From the NCBI RefSeq assembly GCF_027943255.1, contig NC_072892.1, positions 120,793,792 through 120,857,791 on the forward strand: a DNA stretch of 64,000 nt, in the 5' to 3' direction. The translations under genes and the position numbers were made by a program. The stretch comes from Anastrepha obliqua (Eukaryota; Arthropoda; Insecta; Diptera; Tephritidae). Below, piece by piece: positions 33,671-45,870 of this stretch (its first letter is position 1; each line of letters starts with the position of its first letter). The notes beneath the pieces were generated by a model, which saw only the letters and a list, made by a program, of their open reading frames with translations, was not told the DNA's origin and made no database searches.

Positions 33671-35871
33671 TCTTATTAGTCGGTAGCAAAAATATTAAAT
33701 GTAACTATTCTATACATTTTTACAACTACACTTTTCTTTCGAAAATTTTCATTTTACTCTCGGTCACCAAATATATTCGCAAGAAACATAAAGGATTTCT
33801 TATAAATACCATATACGCAATACTCCTAGCTCTTAAGAAATCTGTGAATGCTTCCCTTAAACCAAAATTTCCTCCTTTGAGCCATAACAGTCATCCAGTC
33901 TTTTTTTTCCACATTTTCGTAAGCAACGACTTACCTGCTTGCAAGTGGGTAACCCAAGAATTAAAATGTTTGATAATCACTTAAATATTGCTTCTCAGCT
34001 ACGTGGTTACACCATTTCCTTGACATTCTTCATTATTTGTGATGGCGGCCTTCTGATTCAGGAAAATCACTTTATTTGCAATTTCTAATAAGCCACACAT
34101 TTTTAAAGCGCAACGCGACTCAATTCGACTAACCTTCTTTGGTAAAAGCGGGAGATTTATGAAGTATTAACTATACATTAATATTCTTTTCCCATATCGT
34201 AGTTTGAGGATGTGCAATTCTCATAATTAACGCAAAAAAAAATATTCTTTGAATGAAACTTGTAAAGCTTTTTCTGTGTTTTTTCTTGGGATGACGCCCG
34301 TGAAGAGGAAACTCTCAAGAGACTCCCATACCTGCATAGCACGTTTTTAACAACTCTAAACTAGCTACCACTCACTCCGCAGAACTGCCAAGAAGGTAAT
34401 ACTTCACGGGGTTGGTTAGCTCAAGGGCTCCAAGTTATTATTGACGCCTACAAAACTCCGGACATCTTCGATCGTTATGAAGGTGTGTCACATGCATGCA
34501 GATTCTCATCCAGTTATTAGCTGATTTCAGCATAAAATTCATAATATTTTCTCCGCTTCAAATTTTGTATCCAGCGTCATAAACATATGTGCATATGCAC
34601 TGTGAGGTCTCGTTCTACGCAGATTATTTTTATGAGATTTTGAAGTTATGCGGTCTGTATTTCATTCCAAAATTTCTTGGACAAACATACAAATATGCTT
34701 GCTTAGGAAGGAGGCGTATAGAAAAAAAATCCAAAAATCGTGGAACGCTGAAAGCTCACACCATTTTGCTTTCACTCATTCAATAATCTATCGCCTTTAC
34801 CGCAAATATATTATCTATTGCAGATACAGTCTCTTCTGATGATGAAGTTTATTAGGTACCACTTCACAAACAGGGCAAATATTTCCAGATACTGATAATG
34901 ATTAAAAAATATAAAACTATATTATCTTTCAATAAAATAAAATTAATTAAGTTTGTATATCAGACATTTGAAGTACTTTTTTAAGCAGCCCATTTTTTTT
35001 TTTAATTTCTGTAAATTTTTTTAAGCCGTTTTAAATTAATTTCAACTCATTGTTTTAGTTTTAGGCGAGTTTAGAAAATTACGGAATGCATCCTTACTTT
35101 TTCAAGGCTAGTAAAGTCTTTTGTAATACGTTTCTTTTTTTTTATGCCCGAAGCCTTACAGTATGTTGTGAGCTAGGGTTTCAGATTTGGCTTCCTAGGT
35201 TGCAAGGAACTTTATTTCAGCATGCCTTTTTAAACTTTTAACAGTCTGTTTCTGCCAAGAACCGATCTGCAGTTAAGAGTACTGTGAAGTTTCAGAAATG
35301 CGAAGGATTGTAGATGCCTCACAGTCAGCTGATCTTTGTTTTGCTAACAGGAATTTTTTTTGTTTTTAATTTTAAAATGCTATCAATTCTTAAACACACT
35401 CACTTCAATATCAAGAAAAATATCAGTCTATCAGTTAGAATGCGACGGTATTTAAAGAATATACATAAATAAACTTGCAGATAGCTGGCAGATATTTACA
35501 GCTGTTAGCCACCTTTTCACATTCCTAGAACAAGATCATGAGGTTGTTTCGCTTAGGCATCCGGCAGTGCTCATTTGGATTGGTGAGTCATCGCGCCTCT
35601 GGGGAGCTATGTTTTTCGAGTCTTTTGGTATGAGCTACAGCATATTATTTGACAACTTTAGATGCCGACGTAATCTTGATGTCACGATGTAAACCAGTGC
35701 TCTTGACATAACATCATACGTTTACTGTGCTTGTTATAAGCTTGTCTGGAAATCATTGAATTTGTCCACTGAGCACTTTTACTAGCTTTTGCTATCATTA
35801 TTACTTCTGAAACTTTCCAGTACGCTGGTACATATTTTAACTTAAGGCATGCGTTTACAGGTCTTGTTGGC
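33671..35871. other. Non-coding, nothing recognised
   Basis: AT-rich with T-runs. No domain, element end or RNA gene seen over 2.2 kb. Confidence 0.5.
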
Positions 35872-35875
35872 TTAA

Positions 35876-36470
35876 GGGGTTATATACAGTTAGAATTTTC
35901 AAAAAATCGATTTTGTTTTTATTTTATTTTCTTAATTTACATATATTTAAGAATACACACAGAAAATTTATTATCGTTCCGGCGAATATTTTCGAAGTTA
36001 CACGCAAATTTGAAAAGGCGTTTCAGAGAATTTTTACCCTATGTGAAGTGCTTTTCAAACTTTAAACGCGTTTTTCTCAAAAACGTCTTTTCGAAGTCGG
36101 TGGACACGATTTCTCAAAAACGGCTGAACCGTCTTGAAATTTTAACACAACCTTCGGATTTTTTTTCTTGTAGCCGCCATTTTATCAAATGTTAAAAATT
36201 TTGACTATTTCTTCGGTTAATACCTAGCTTTATCTATCCACAAAAACAATCTAATTTGTCCACCCCTGAATACCTTTTTTTGGAGGACGCTTGGGAGGTC
36301 ATCTGCAGGAGCCCTGCACTTCACTGTTTTCACTAACTTTACATGCTGTAATTAACTTTAAAGTACACATTGTTTGAATAATTAAAAATTGTATTTGTTT
36401 AATAAAATAGTTCTTTGTAAAAAATTCTCAAAAAACGAGATTTTTCAGCCTTACAAGTGCTTATAACCCC
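35876..36470. mobile_element. TTAA-flanked non-autonomous element (MITE)
   Basis: A 595-base element between TTAA at 35872-35875 and TTAA at 36471-36474. The ends are short inverted repeats (GGGGTTATA at the left; GGGGTTATAAGC on the other strand at the right), with T-rich/A-rich subterminal parts (GAATTTTCAAAAAATCGA; AAAAACGAGATTTTTCAG). The interior carries GTTTTTCTCAAAAACG and CAAAAACGGCTGAACCG. No transposase. TTAA duplication is known from piggyBac and Sola3 elements. The GGGG terminus is not the usual piggyBac CCC start, so the superfamily is open. Partial relatives lie at 1-65 and 66-212. Confidence 0.75.
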
Positions 36471-36474
36471 TTAA

Positions 36475-37376
36475 TTAAAGTTTTTGTGGAAGGCTTTTTA
36501 AGGTTTCTGCGGTGATAAGATCTAAACCAGATTTTTTGTGATTAAGGAGACTTATTTCATGCTTGGTCTCTGTCAGCGAAGCCACAGAGAACTCATTTTC
36601 AACTTAATGTATTCTAGTGAGCAGTGGGGCATTCATGAGGCTTAAGAGTTTTTTCCAAATGATCAGCAAAAACTTTTACCTCTAAAGTGTCGCTTTTGGC
36701 CCATAATCCATTAGGTTTATTTAATAGGAGGCTTTTGCACAATTGCTCTATTTAGGTATTTTGTAAACTTCCACAGAGAATAATCATTACTGTTTCCGCT
36801 GCAAGTTACTCAATATAGTGATTTAAAGATAAGTTTTTTAGTTTCCTAATTTCTTTGCGTAAATATTGAATCATTCTATTAAGCAAAGTTTTCAGCGCTG
36901 GTTGCCGGTTTTGTTGCCATTTTTCGTCAATTTTCTTTTTTCGGCTATAGAAGATTTCATGCCGATACAAACAATACGAGCATGTCCAACTTAATTAGCT
37001 CTTTGAACCATGAAGCATTTTGAATTTGTTGGGTAAGCAAAAGTTCTTCTTCATTAATCTCATTATATGACATTAGTGAATTTTGTTATTCAACTCTTTG
37101 GTTAAGCTTGCACAATATTTGAAATATTCACAATCAGTAAACTTGTTTGTTAGGGTGGCCTCTTAGGGTTAGGTGTTAGGTGTTCTCTTAGTTTAAAATA
37201 AACGTGGGAATGATCTGAATTTCATAATTCATTTGTAAATTTTTCTCAGCTCAGTCTAGCGTTTTGTTTTGATCTGTTGGCCAATAAGTTGTAGAAACAA
37301 GTGTATATGCAGAAACTTATGTATATGCCAGCTAATTTTTTTTTAGCATTGTCTCTTTATTTATTTCCAAATAATG
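36475..37376. other. Non-coding
   Basis: No feature recognised between the TTAA element and the SINE target site. AT-rich. Confidence 0.5.
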
Positions 37377-37385
37377 TGAGTACTT

Positions 37386-37622
37386 AAAAATAAATAAATA
37401 AATAATTGGCGCGTACACTTCTGTTAGGTGTTTGGCCGAGCTCCTCCTCCTATTTGTGGTGTGCGTCTTGATGTTGTTCCCCAAATGGAGGGACCTACAG
37501 TTTCAAGCCGACTCCGAACGGCAGATATTTTTATGAGGAGCTTTTTCATGGCAGAAATACACTCGGATGTTTGCCATTGCCTGCCGAGGGGCGACCGCTA
37601 TTAGAAAAATGTTTTTATTAAT
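37386..37622 (-). repeat. SINE, 5'-truncated, with 9-base target duplication
   Basis: The same body as the SINE at 872-1184, read on the minus strand from GCGGTCGCCCCTCGGCAGG to GGCGCGTACAC-complement sequence, ending in an ATTT-repeat tail (37386-37405 on the plus strand: AAAATAAATAAATAAATAAT). TGAGTACTT flanks it at 37377-37385 and 37623-37631, a perfect target duplication. The tRNA-like head is absent, as expected when target-primed reverse transcription stops early. This is the least eroded insertion of the family here. Confidence 0.88.
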
Positions 37623-37631
37623 TGAGTACTT

Positions 37632-39697
37632 TCTCCATTTATTATGGCATGCATGTTATACATAAATAAAATAAAACATAATTTCCTGTACGAAAATTCT
37701 ACCGCAAGAAACCCATTAAATGATTCCTCCCTTATTTCTATAGTTACGGCTCTGCCTGCGCCATTACTTACACGAGTGTGCCATTGTTATCATAAAATTT
37801 TCTATTGAGCCAGCCGAGTAAAGTCAATCAACTCCATTCCGAAACAGAATTTATTTGTCAGGTTTGATTTGAAACAGTTTTCTTGGAAATTTGAGTTTAC
37901 CAGCTTTTTTCCAACAACAATTGTATGGGAGTTAAATGTTCAATGTTCGATGAAAATAAGCCATAAATCCAAGCAATTTTACAATGCCCCAACTATCATT
38001 TATTTCACCAGCTACGAAAAGGGTTGATAGAAAAGAAACAGCTATAATCAAAAAATAGAAATACAAATTCTAACACATCATGAACATGTTTTGCAACCTA
38101 CAATCAGAAATGATTTTTATGTCATCAAATGGCAGGAAGTACTTAATACAACAAGGAGTTGCCAGTTGGTTCAAATAAATGAAAGGAATTTGCGTTTGAC
38201 TTCTCAAAACGTACTGCCTGTTTTCTTAGTAACGAATGATAAATAAATTGTTGTGGATTTCAAGGTAAACGCTTGCTCAGTAATCGACTATTGATGAACT
38301 AGTCTGGTACGGACTAGTGGGATCAAAATATGGTTCACTGGAAAATACAAAGTAATATCTATTATGGAATTTAGTAAAATGGTGAGAGTTTAGTGGCGAA
38401 ACTAGATCCCATATGTAGATTTAGTGACCAACTTCAGCTGAAGCAACCCAATGATTGCACTCCTTCCAAATAACTGATGCGATGGGCGCGGTCTGTTTGA
38501 CGTACGGGTGAATTTTGTTTTGGTGATTGGCCTAAAAAAGCTTGCGTTTGTTAAGCGTCGAGGTCTTAAACTTTTCAGCTATGAACAAACATCAACTGAA
38601 TAAAGAGTAGCCCTGCAATTATTGATTGAGCGAGGATATACTGGTAAAAAAAATATCAAAGATACCCGATGATGAATGGTATCAAAATTGTTAGCTACGG
38701 TCATGATTTTTAAATTAAATATTAAAAATATGCTTTTTATATAATATGGTTATCATTTATTAGTGACTTAATTTCTGGTTTTAGATTTAGTAACAACTAC
38801 GTAGCCCTGAGTCTTCATTGAGACAGTTCTTATTTTGCAATTTTTTCATTTGATTTTATGCCTTGGAAAGTTGATTTTTCTCGTCCATTAATACGAAAAA
38901 TATAAATATCGAGGAATTCAGTTAATATAAGGACTTCCGCCATACTATTATTTATCAGACGTTACTTGAAGCTTTCTACCGTACTCTTCCCGGTAATCAG
39001 CGCACGATTTGCTGTAACAACTTTTTTTTATTAAGGAACCAACAACTCTCCATAATAGTCTCTAACTTGAGTGCTAAGGCCAAAAAGAATAGTTACTTAG
39101 CTGGACAGATAGATCGATAAAAGCCCTACTGAGGGCCTTATTTTGATAATTTTTTATTTCCAATTGGAAAAGCTTACTAGTTCCACCTATAACCAATAAA
39201 AAAATCTTATTGCTGTCATAAACAAAAAAATGTTTCCCAAAAATTTTGAACAAAAAAAGAGTTTTCTTTTATATATTTTATTCTAAATAATTAAAAAATA
39301 AAGAATTAAAAAATTAAAATATAAAGAATTAAAAAATTAAAAGCATTCGAAATTGTTGTACTTTAAAACACTTTAAACCGGAGTTTTCAACATTCAATGA
39401 ATCGTAAAGTTAATTTTTTTTCAAAATTTTACAGTTTACAAATGAACCAATTTTCAAAAATTCGACAACAATATGCCAAATAATGGGATCACTTCACCAG
39501 GAATATAAATCAAAAACAACAACAACAAAAATAATACCTAGGAACGAAATTTGGTAAAAAATTGGCCCCAAGTAAAGAAACGTGATGATTCAGGAAAATA
39601 ATTTATATGAATAAATATTAATACAATCCGCAAAAAAATATAGCTTCCCAATCTTCTGACAACTTTTGGCTATTTAACAATTTATTTTTTAATTTAA
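37632..39697. other. Non-coding
   Basis: AT-rich. A short tandem repeat of about 26 bases (AAAGAATTAAAAAATTAAAA) occurs twice at 39299-39345. No gene recognised. Confidence 0.5.
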
Positions 39698-41572
39698 ATT
39701 ATTATTTTCCAAAATGCCGCATGGTATAGCACACCAACTCAAACAGCAAAACAACCTGGACTTCGTTATCCAAATGAAATATATTCCCTTATCGCCGAAA
39801 AAAGAAAATTAAGAAAAAAGTGGCAACGAACCCGACCACCATCGCTAAAAACTTTGTTAAATAAAATGACTCAACATTTAAGAGAAGAAATTAATAAACT
39901 AAAAAACGTATCCTTCAATCACTATGTACAGGAACTAACAGCGGAAAAAAGTACTGACTACTCCCTATGGAAATCTACAAAATACCTTAAAAGACCAACT
40001 ATACAAAACCCTCCAATTAAAAAACCCAATGGCTTGTGGGCTAAGAGCGATATTGAAAAAACGGAAGTCTTTGCTGATCACTTAGAAAAAACTATTAAGC
40101 CTCATGAAGTACCTCATGCACCATTGCTTTCAGATATTCATCAAGCTGAAAACCAGTTCTGTTTGTCTTCACCTGCAGAGATAAAGCGTGAAATAAATCT
40201 GCTGAAACCTAAAAAAGCACCCGGCTTCGATCTTATCACCGCTGAAACCTTAAATAATATTCCGCAAAAAACATTGATTAGGCTAACAAAAATTATAAAT
40301 GCATGCCTTAAGCTAAAATATGTGCCAACGTACTGGAAAATTTCAGAGGTAATAATGATACCAAAACCTGGCAAAAGTCCTCACGAAGTGTCATCATACC
40401 GTCCAATCTCCTTGCTACCTATAATGTCCAAGCTACTCGAAAAAATAATTCTGCAGCGGTTAAAGCCTTTGATTGAAAACAAACGCCTTATTCCTACGCA
40501 CCAGTTCGGATTTCGAGCAAAGCACTCAACAATCGAACAAGTGCATAGGATTACAAATGTGATAGAAGAAGCAATTGAAAATAAAAAAGTGTGCTCTTCC
40601 ATATTTCTCGATGTTGCTCAGGCCTTCGACAAAGTATGGCATCACGGACTACTCCATAAAATTAAAATCTTGCTTCCAAAGGAGTTTTCGGACCTATTTA
40701 CTTCATATCTAAATAACAGATATTTCAGGATCAAGTGCGATAGCTCTTATTCAAGCCTAAAGCAAATTAAAGCCGGGGTTCCACAAGGCAGTATCCTTGG
40801 CCCTATACTTTACGTGCTTTTCACATCTGACCTACCGGTCTCTGAGGCTAGCACTATAGCTACCTTTGCTGACGATACGTGCATTTTAGCAATTGGAGAT
40901 GATGAGACACAGTCCTCTCGCAAACTTCAGGAAGATGTTAACAAAATCACCGAATGGACTACAAAGTGGCGTATAAAACTTAATGAAGCCAAGTCACTTA
41001 ATGTGGATTTTACAAACAAAAAAATTCAATATAATCCTGTATATATTTCTGGCACGAAAATTCCTTACTCCAATACGGCGAAGTACTTAGGGATGACGCT
41101 TGATGCCAAACTATGCTGGAAAGAGCACGTTAAAATAAAACACGTGGAATTAAACCTCAAAATGCAAAAATTAAACTGGCTTACTGGAAGGAGGTCTCCT
41201 CTTTCCATACAAAATAAACTCTTAATTTATAAACAAGTATTTAAACCTGTGTGGACATATGGTATACAGCTATGGGGCTGTGCCAAACAAACTCATATCG
41301 AAAAAATACAACGATTTCAAAACATGTTCTTAAAGAACGCAGTAAACGCGCTATGGTATGTGAGGAACACTGATTTACATCGTGACCTAAAGATGTCATT
41401 AGTATCAGAAGTTGTCAAACATTACGCTGTAGCTCATGCCGAAAGACTCGAAAAACATACTAACCCGGAGGCTCGGCGACTTGCCAATTTAGATGACCAA
41501 TGCCGGAGACTTAAACGAAAAAAACCAAATGATCTTGTTCCAGAAATTTTGATGACTGACAAATATATGTAA
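39698..41572 (+). CDS. LINE ORF2 reverse transcriptase (jockey clade), N-terminally truncated
   Basis: About 624 codons without a stop. In order it shows the connector AAWYSTP; LKPKKAPGFDLITAETLNN; SEVIMIPKPGKSP; SYRPISLLPIMSKLLEKIIL; HQFGFRAKHSTIEQV; the first catalytic block FLDVAQAFDKVWHHGLLHKI; GVPQGSILGPILYVLF; the active site TFADDTCILA (FADD form of YADD); WRIKLNEAKS; KYLGMTLDAKLCWKEHV; and the C-terminal RRLKRKKPNDLVP, typical of jockey-like elements. The role is to copy element RNA into DNA at a nicked target. Without its start codon and endonuclease this copy is probably not translated or mobile on its own. In-frame TTG and ATG codons near 39854-39868 are not credible native starts. 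Confidence 0.9.
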   Translation: MIIFQNAAWYSTPTQTAKQPGLRYPNEIYSLIAEKRKLRKKWQRTRPPSLKTLLNKMTQHLREEINKLKNVSFNHYVQELTAEKSTDYSLWKSTKYLKRPTIQNPPIKKPNGLWAKSDIEKTEVFADHLEKTIKPHEVPHAPLLSDIHQAENQFCLSSPAEIKREINLLKPKKAPGFDLITAETLNNIPQKTLIRLTKIINACLKLKYVPTYWKISEVIMIPKPGKSPHEVSSYRPISLLPIMSKLLEKIILQRLKPLIENKRLIPTHQFGFRAKHSTIEQVHRITNVIEEAIENKKVCSSIFLDVAQAFDKVWHHGLLHKIKILLPKEFSDLFTSYLNNRYFRIKCDSSYSSLKQIKAGVPQGSILGPILYVLFTSDLPVSEASTIATFADDTCILAIGDDETQSSRKLQEDVNKITEWTTKWRIKLNEAKSLNVDFTNKKIQYNPVYISGTKIPYSNTAKYLGMTLDAKLCWKEHVKIKHVELNLKMQKLNWLTGRRSPLSIQNKLLIYKQVFKPVWTYGIQLWGCAKQTHIEKIQRFQNMFLKNAVNALWYVRNTDLHRDLKMSLVSEVVKHYAVAHAERLEKHTNPEARRLANLDDQCRRLKRKKPNDLVPEILMTDKYM

Positions 41573-41724
41573 ATTCTGTCAGCTGTCTTCCATTTATATA
41601 CGTATTTCCTGTAAATACTGTTGAATTTAATAAAATAATATTACTTGATAGTTGTGAACTAGGTCTAATAGAATGAAATGTATTTAAATATTTATAACGT
41701 TTCAATAAAAAAAAAAAAAAAAAA
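39698..41724 (+). mobile_element. Jockey-type LINE, 5'-truncated, with poly(A) tail
   Basis: The open frame of the second ORF starts already inside the protein at about 39698 (QNAAWYSTP, LIAEKRKLRKKWQRTRPP) and ends at a TAA-type stop at 41570-41572. It is followed by a 3' untranslated part of about 130 bases and an A-run at 41706-41724. The endonuclease domain and the first ORF are missing, typical of incomplete reverse transcription. The element is otherwise uninterrupted, so it is fairly young. No clear target duplication was found. Confidence 0.85.
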
Positions 41725-43109
41725 ATTCCAGTATTACTATTTTGGTGTAAAAAAAATGCCATATTAATCGTGAAGAAATAATTAAGCGTGATTTAAGATA
41801 TCAAATTTTCACTCTGTGTCAGCCACAGCTTCTTAATAAATCCGTGATGGAAAGTCCTCTTGGAAAGCTACTTTTTATTTCAGAGAAAATTAAAAAAAAA
41901 AAGTAATTTCATAAAAATAAAAACAATACCTGAAGAAGTTAACAGGCAATACGGGTTTTGTTGTACCACAAAACGTGGGTTAAGATGCAGTTAAGTTTGT
42001 TCATGTCGCAAAAGCCATAAGGAAAATAAAAGTTTGGGTATAACAGTGCAACACTTCATTCAAATCAAGCGAAAAAGTTCACATCCTTTCGGCAACGGAT
42101 TTTGAGATTGTGTCAGATCAAAAGAGGGTGAACTTGTCTAGTGATGCTCTGCCAATGCTTATCGAAATTTTACAATGCTGAAATGAGCCCGAGACGGTCC
42201 ACCTTTTGGTTGACATTTCTACACAAGCAGAGTAAATTTTTTTTTATTTAAAAAGTGTATCTTTATTTTCAATTTTTAATTTTGAAACTTTTTTTATTTA
42301 GATCATATGCTGATTGTCATATGTTTCATATGGAGAAAGAGTTGGCCTATCTCACAGAACGACTTATGAAACTGGATAAATTCAAATGTAATTAGTTTAA
42401 AAAAGTTGGAAGACGCAACCAAAACAGTTCATTGGGCTTGGGGCGATACGGCACTAGCAATATCCAAAACTCGTACATGGATTAAAATAGGCCTTCCGAG
42501 AATGGGAAGATCATATTTTTTGTGGGAAACTTATAATTTGTCAAAGCTCTTGAGCAACGTACCGAAAATTGCAGAAATTGTTAAAATATTTTATATTTCT
42601 CACTGCATCAAGGGATTAAGTAAGAATCAAAATCAATTGTTGAATTTTGCACAATCAAGTCATGCATATTAATCCAAGTTTACTCAAAAGCCAGTTTGTG
42701 GTGGATCGAAATTCTCATTGATTTTTGATAAGTCTTTCCCCTGACAATGAAAAATCGGGAATTTCTTATATCGAAAAAACGTGCAACACCATCAAGGAAA
42801 AAATACAAACACTCAATCGCTTTTCTAGCAACTTCCAACTTTCACTTTATTGTACAATACTAAAGCTTAATAGGCTACGAACCTGCTTACCGAAAATTTA
42901 ATTTAGATACGAATTTTTGAAATTTGGATGAAAATTCTCTAAGTTGTGTACAAAGTTTGACTTTGAATCCAATTGAACATCTTCTGTTTTATGTGTCAGA
43001 AAAAAGGAACCGCTATTATTTATGAAGTATAAAAGACATGTATTTAAAATTTTTTTACATGAAAGTATGTATAAAACTACGAGTCGCAATTACTCAATAA
43101 AACGTGTAG
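41725..43109. other. Non-coding
   Basis: AT-rich. A plus-strand frame of about 88 codons (42406-42672) has no recognisable domain. No element boundary found. Confidence 0.45.
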
Positions 43110-43713
43110 TCTTCTTTGTTGTCGGCTATAGTCTGGCATCTTCTTCATGCTTTGAACCAGCTTTTCTGGGTAACTCGTCGACAAACAGGATGAGAATCTG
43201 CGAACTTAACGCACGAGTTGCTTTAAATCATGAAATGGCCATCCGGCAAGGTGCGGTTTCATAATTACTTACACATTTTAATGGGGTTGGCGTCTGGGGA
43301 CTGGGAAGGGCAGTTCAATGCTATCACCCCATTTTCTTGTTTTGTTGTTTCTAAATGTGTTTTTCTGAGAGCAGTGGAACGGTATGATATGTTCGCCTCC
43401 TTCAATCGGCGTTCGATGGTGTTGATTTTCTCATCTATTCCTTTTTTAGCAAGAACTGATCGTGCTTGGCGTAGTCTCAAAGAAGCGTCCCGCTTAAAAA
43501 GTTGGACGATCAGTTTAGCCTGCTTTTTTGTCATCACTCGCTTCAAGCCGCGCTCGGAGAAATCATCAACATTTTTGTACACCTTATATCGCTAATTCCA
43601 CATCTCAACAAACTTTTCTGGGTTTTTAATCGCTTTTGCAGCTGCGGCGTAAGATAATTTCGGCCCTTTCGAATGCGTGCATAAAAATACCGCTTCGCGT
43701 ACTTCTCACTCAT
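43110..43713 (-). pseudogene. Tc1-like transposase, internal deletion derivative
   Basis: Minus strand. MSEKYAKRYFYARIRKGRNY at 43713 is the N-terminus. After a frame break come VYKNVDDFSERGLKRVMTKK and RLRQARSVLAKKGID, with LKEANISYRSTA: the two DNA-binding helices. The next residues are GVIALNCPSQSPDANPI, the third catalytic block with its final Glu position replaced or shifted (ANPIKM for ANPIEN). So about 150 residues holding the first two Asp are deleted. In a shifted frame the C-terminus continues (HLAGWPFHDLKQLVR, KLVQSMKK). It cannot catalyse transposition. Terminal repeats were not identified. Confidence 0.82.
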
Positions 43714-45149
43714 TTTTGTTTGGTTGCGTTTACGGGAAAGTTTCGAACGACTCTAAGCTGAGTTAGCACTGGCGTCGTAGACCTTGAGTGGGACTATTAT
43801 GCAGTAAGAAACAGAACGAAATATATCTTCAAGTTACAGGAAGAAAAGCGGTTCTTTTCTTCTGAGACAGGCGTTAGTTCGGAGTAGATACATTCAGCTA
43901 TATAACTTTATGATCAGAACTAACATCTTACGAGTAGATAGCCTAATCCACTGACAAAGCAACTCACAAAAGTAGTGGTAATATGGTTCCTCAAATGAGT
44001 GAGCAAATATGAATTGTATGTCTGGTTTTCAGTACAAATGTCCTATCGACCATCACATCGTCGTTGAGCGCGGCCATCTCACCTTAAGTAAAGCCGTATA
44101 TAGCAATTGAATTGTGAGCTCGGCTCAAGGAATACAGCAGCGTCTTAGCACAGCCATATTTTTAATGAAAATTTTTAAGCCGAAAATAGTTACCTTTAAT
44201 ATTAAACATTACTTATATGTTTGAATGTGTACATAAGCTATGTGCTGCATGGATAAGACTAGACCAGAGAGTTTTTAACCAAGAGTGCAAAAACCTTTAA
44301 TCTGGTAGATATTTTTTCTATTTGAGATAAAAAAATTAAATGAATATGTATTAAATTAGTACTTTTTTGTAACTTTTCATGAGCTTTTAAGTTTTTTATT
44401 ATTATGTTTTTTTTTGTATTTGTTTTTTTTTTTTTTGGGTTTTAGTACAAACTTTGCCCCAGACGAAGGACGTCAATTAATTACAGCAACAAAATGTAAT
44501 TTCCCCAAGCCCTTCTTTTAGCTACTAATTAAACTTTAGATGTCGAATATTCTAAACCAATTTTGCCATTTTAAGCCCCAAAGGTGTTTGTACATTCGCA
44601 AATTAAAAACCCTTTCATAGCTCTGGCAACACTGCCGCCCATAATGCCGTCATGCAAAAGTCAAATCAGCCACATCATCATTGCGACAAACTACAAATGA
44701 CACCACAAAACTTAGGCAAAAGCAGAAACAAAAGCAAAAAACCAAAGCCAGAACAGCAATAAGAGCAAGAGCACTCATGAACAGCAACAACGAAACTATT
44801 TGTACAATAGCTACAGCAATAACAAGCAATGAGCAACAAGGCGAGCGCTCAAAAAAAAATTAGGACAATAAAAAATCAAGCGATAACATGAGTAACAACA
44901 GCAATAAGCGAATGACTAAAGTAACAGCAATAGCCAAACCGCAAAGCAAAACTTGGCAGAGTTACTGTTGGCACTGCTTATGTATGTGTATGTACATATA
45001 TTTATGTACAGTAGTGAGAAATACATCATTCTCAATACATCATTTTCGACTAAGGGATAGATTTAAGCTAACTTCTGTAATCAAGTTTGCGAGTGCGTGC
45101 GTTTGAAAAGGAAATAATTATAATATTACAAGCGGTTCAAAGGTATCTA
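43714..45149. other. Non-coding, partly host-like
   Basis: 44640-44960 is CAA/GCA-rich (AACAGCAACAACG and similar), like dipteran non-coding DNA. T-runs at 44400-44440. No coding region supported. Confidence 0.45.
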
Positions 45150-45870
45150 AAGAACTTAAATCTTAAAAAAAAATATTGTTATAGGGTTACCACCTAATAA
45201 AAAAAGGTAGAATAGCAATTTATTGCAAAACTGATTTGAAAATAAGAATTTGAGTTTCAAAAGAAATATGCTTAAGAAAGCTTTAAATAAAAAATATTGT
45301 TGATTGGCGTTGCCACCTAGTTTTTAGTGGGTGCATATTATTTAATTATAAAATTTAGTTAGTTCGGATAATAAAACAAGGAAAGCTTTAATCAACGAAA
45401 TTGAGTGTATAGCGTTGCCACCTAATTTTTAAACAAAATATATATTAAAATAAAATTAATAAAAAACTGATTTTTTACGAAGTTGAATATAAAAAAATAA
45501 GCATAAGGATGATTTAATTCAAACACATTTTTGTATAGCGTTGCCACCTAGTTTTTAATGGATGCATATTACTTAGTCGTAGAATTTTGTTAAGCAACCG
45601 GATAAGGAAAATAGGAAAATTTTAATTAACGAAATTGGATGTATAGCGTTGCCACCCAATTTTTCAAGAAAATATATAATACAAAGCAATTGATTACCAA
45701 CCGATTTGAAAATAAAAATTTTAATATCAAACGAAATATGTTTAAGAAAGATTTAATTAGAAAATATTTTTGAATAGCGTTGCCACCTAATTCTTATTGG
45801 GTGAATATGATTTAGTCATAAAATCTAGTTAAACATGCAAATAAAGAAATGAGGAAAACTTTCATTAACG
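45150..45870. repeat. Dimeric satellite, alternating units of about 106 and 127 bases
   Basis: GTTGCCACCT or a close variant recurs at 45186, 45309, 45414, 45540, 45648 and 45779. Successive spacings are 123, 105, 126, 108 and 131, so short and long units alternate and the true period is about 230-239 bases. Short units carry TAGTTTTTAGTGGGTGCATA and an end AACGAAATTGAGTGTATAGC. Long units carry AATTTTTAA, GATTTGAAAATAA and a TTTAATTAGAAAATATT-type end. Three dimers are present, each diverged from the others. No coding capacity. Confidence 0.88.

Noticed and set aside
34400..34440. tRNA-like string GGTTGGTTAGCTCAAGGGCT
   Set aside because: No acceptor stem, anticodon arm or B box at the right distance.
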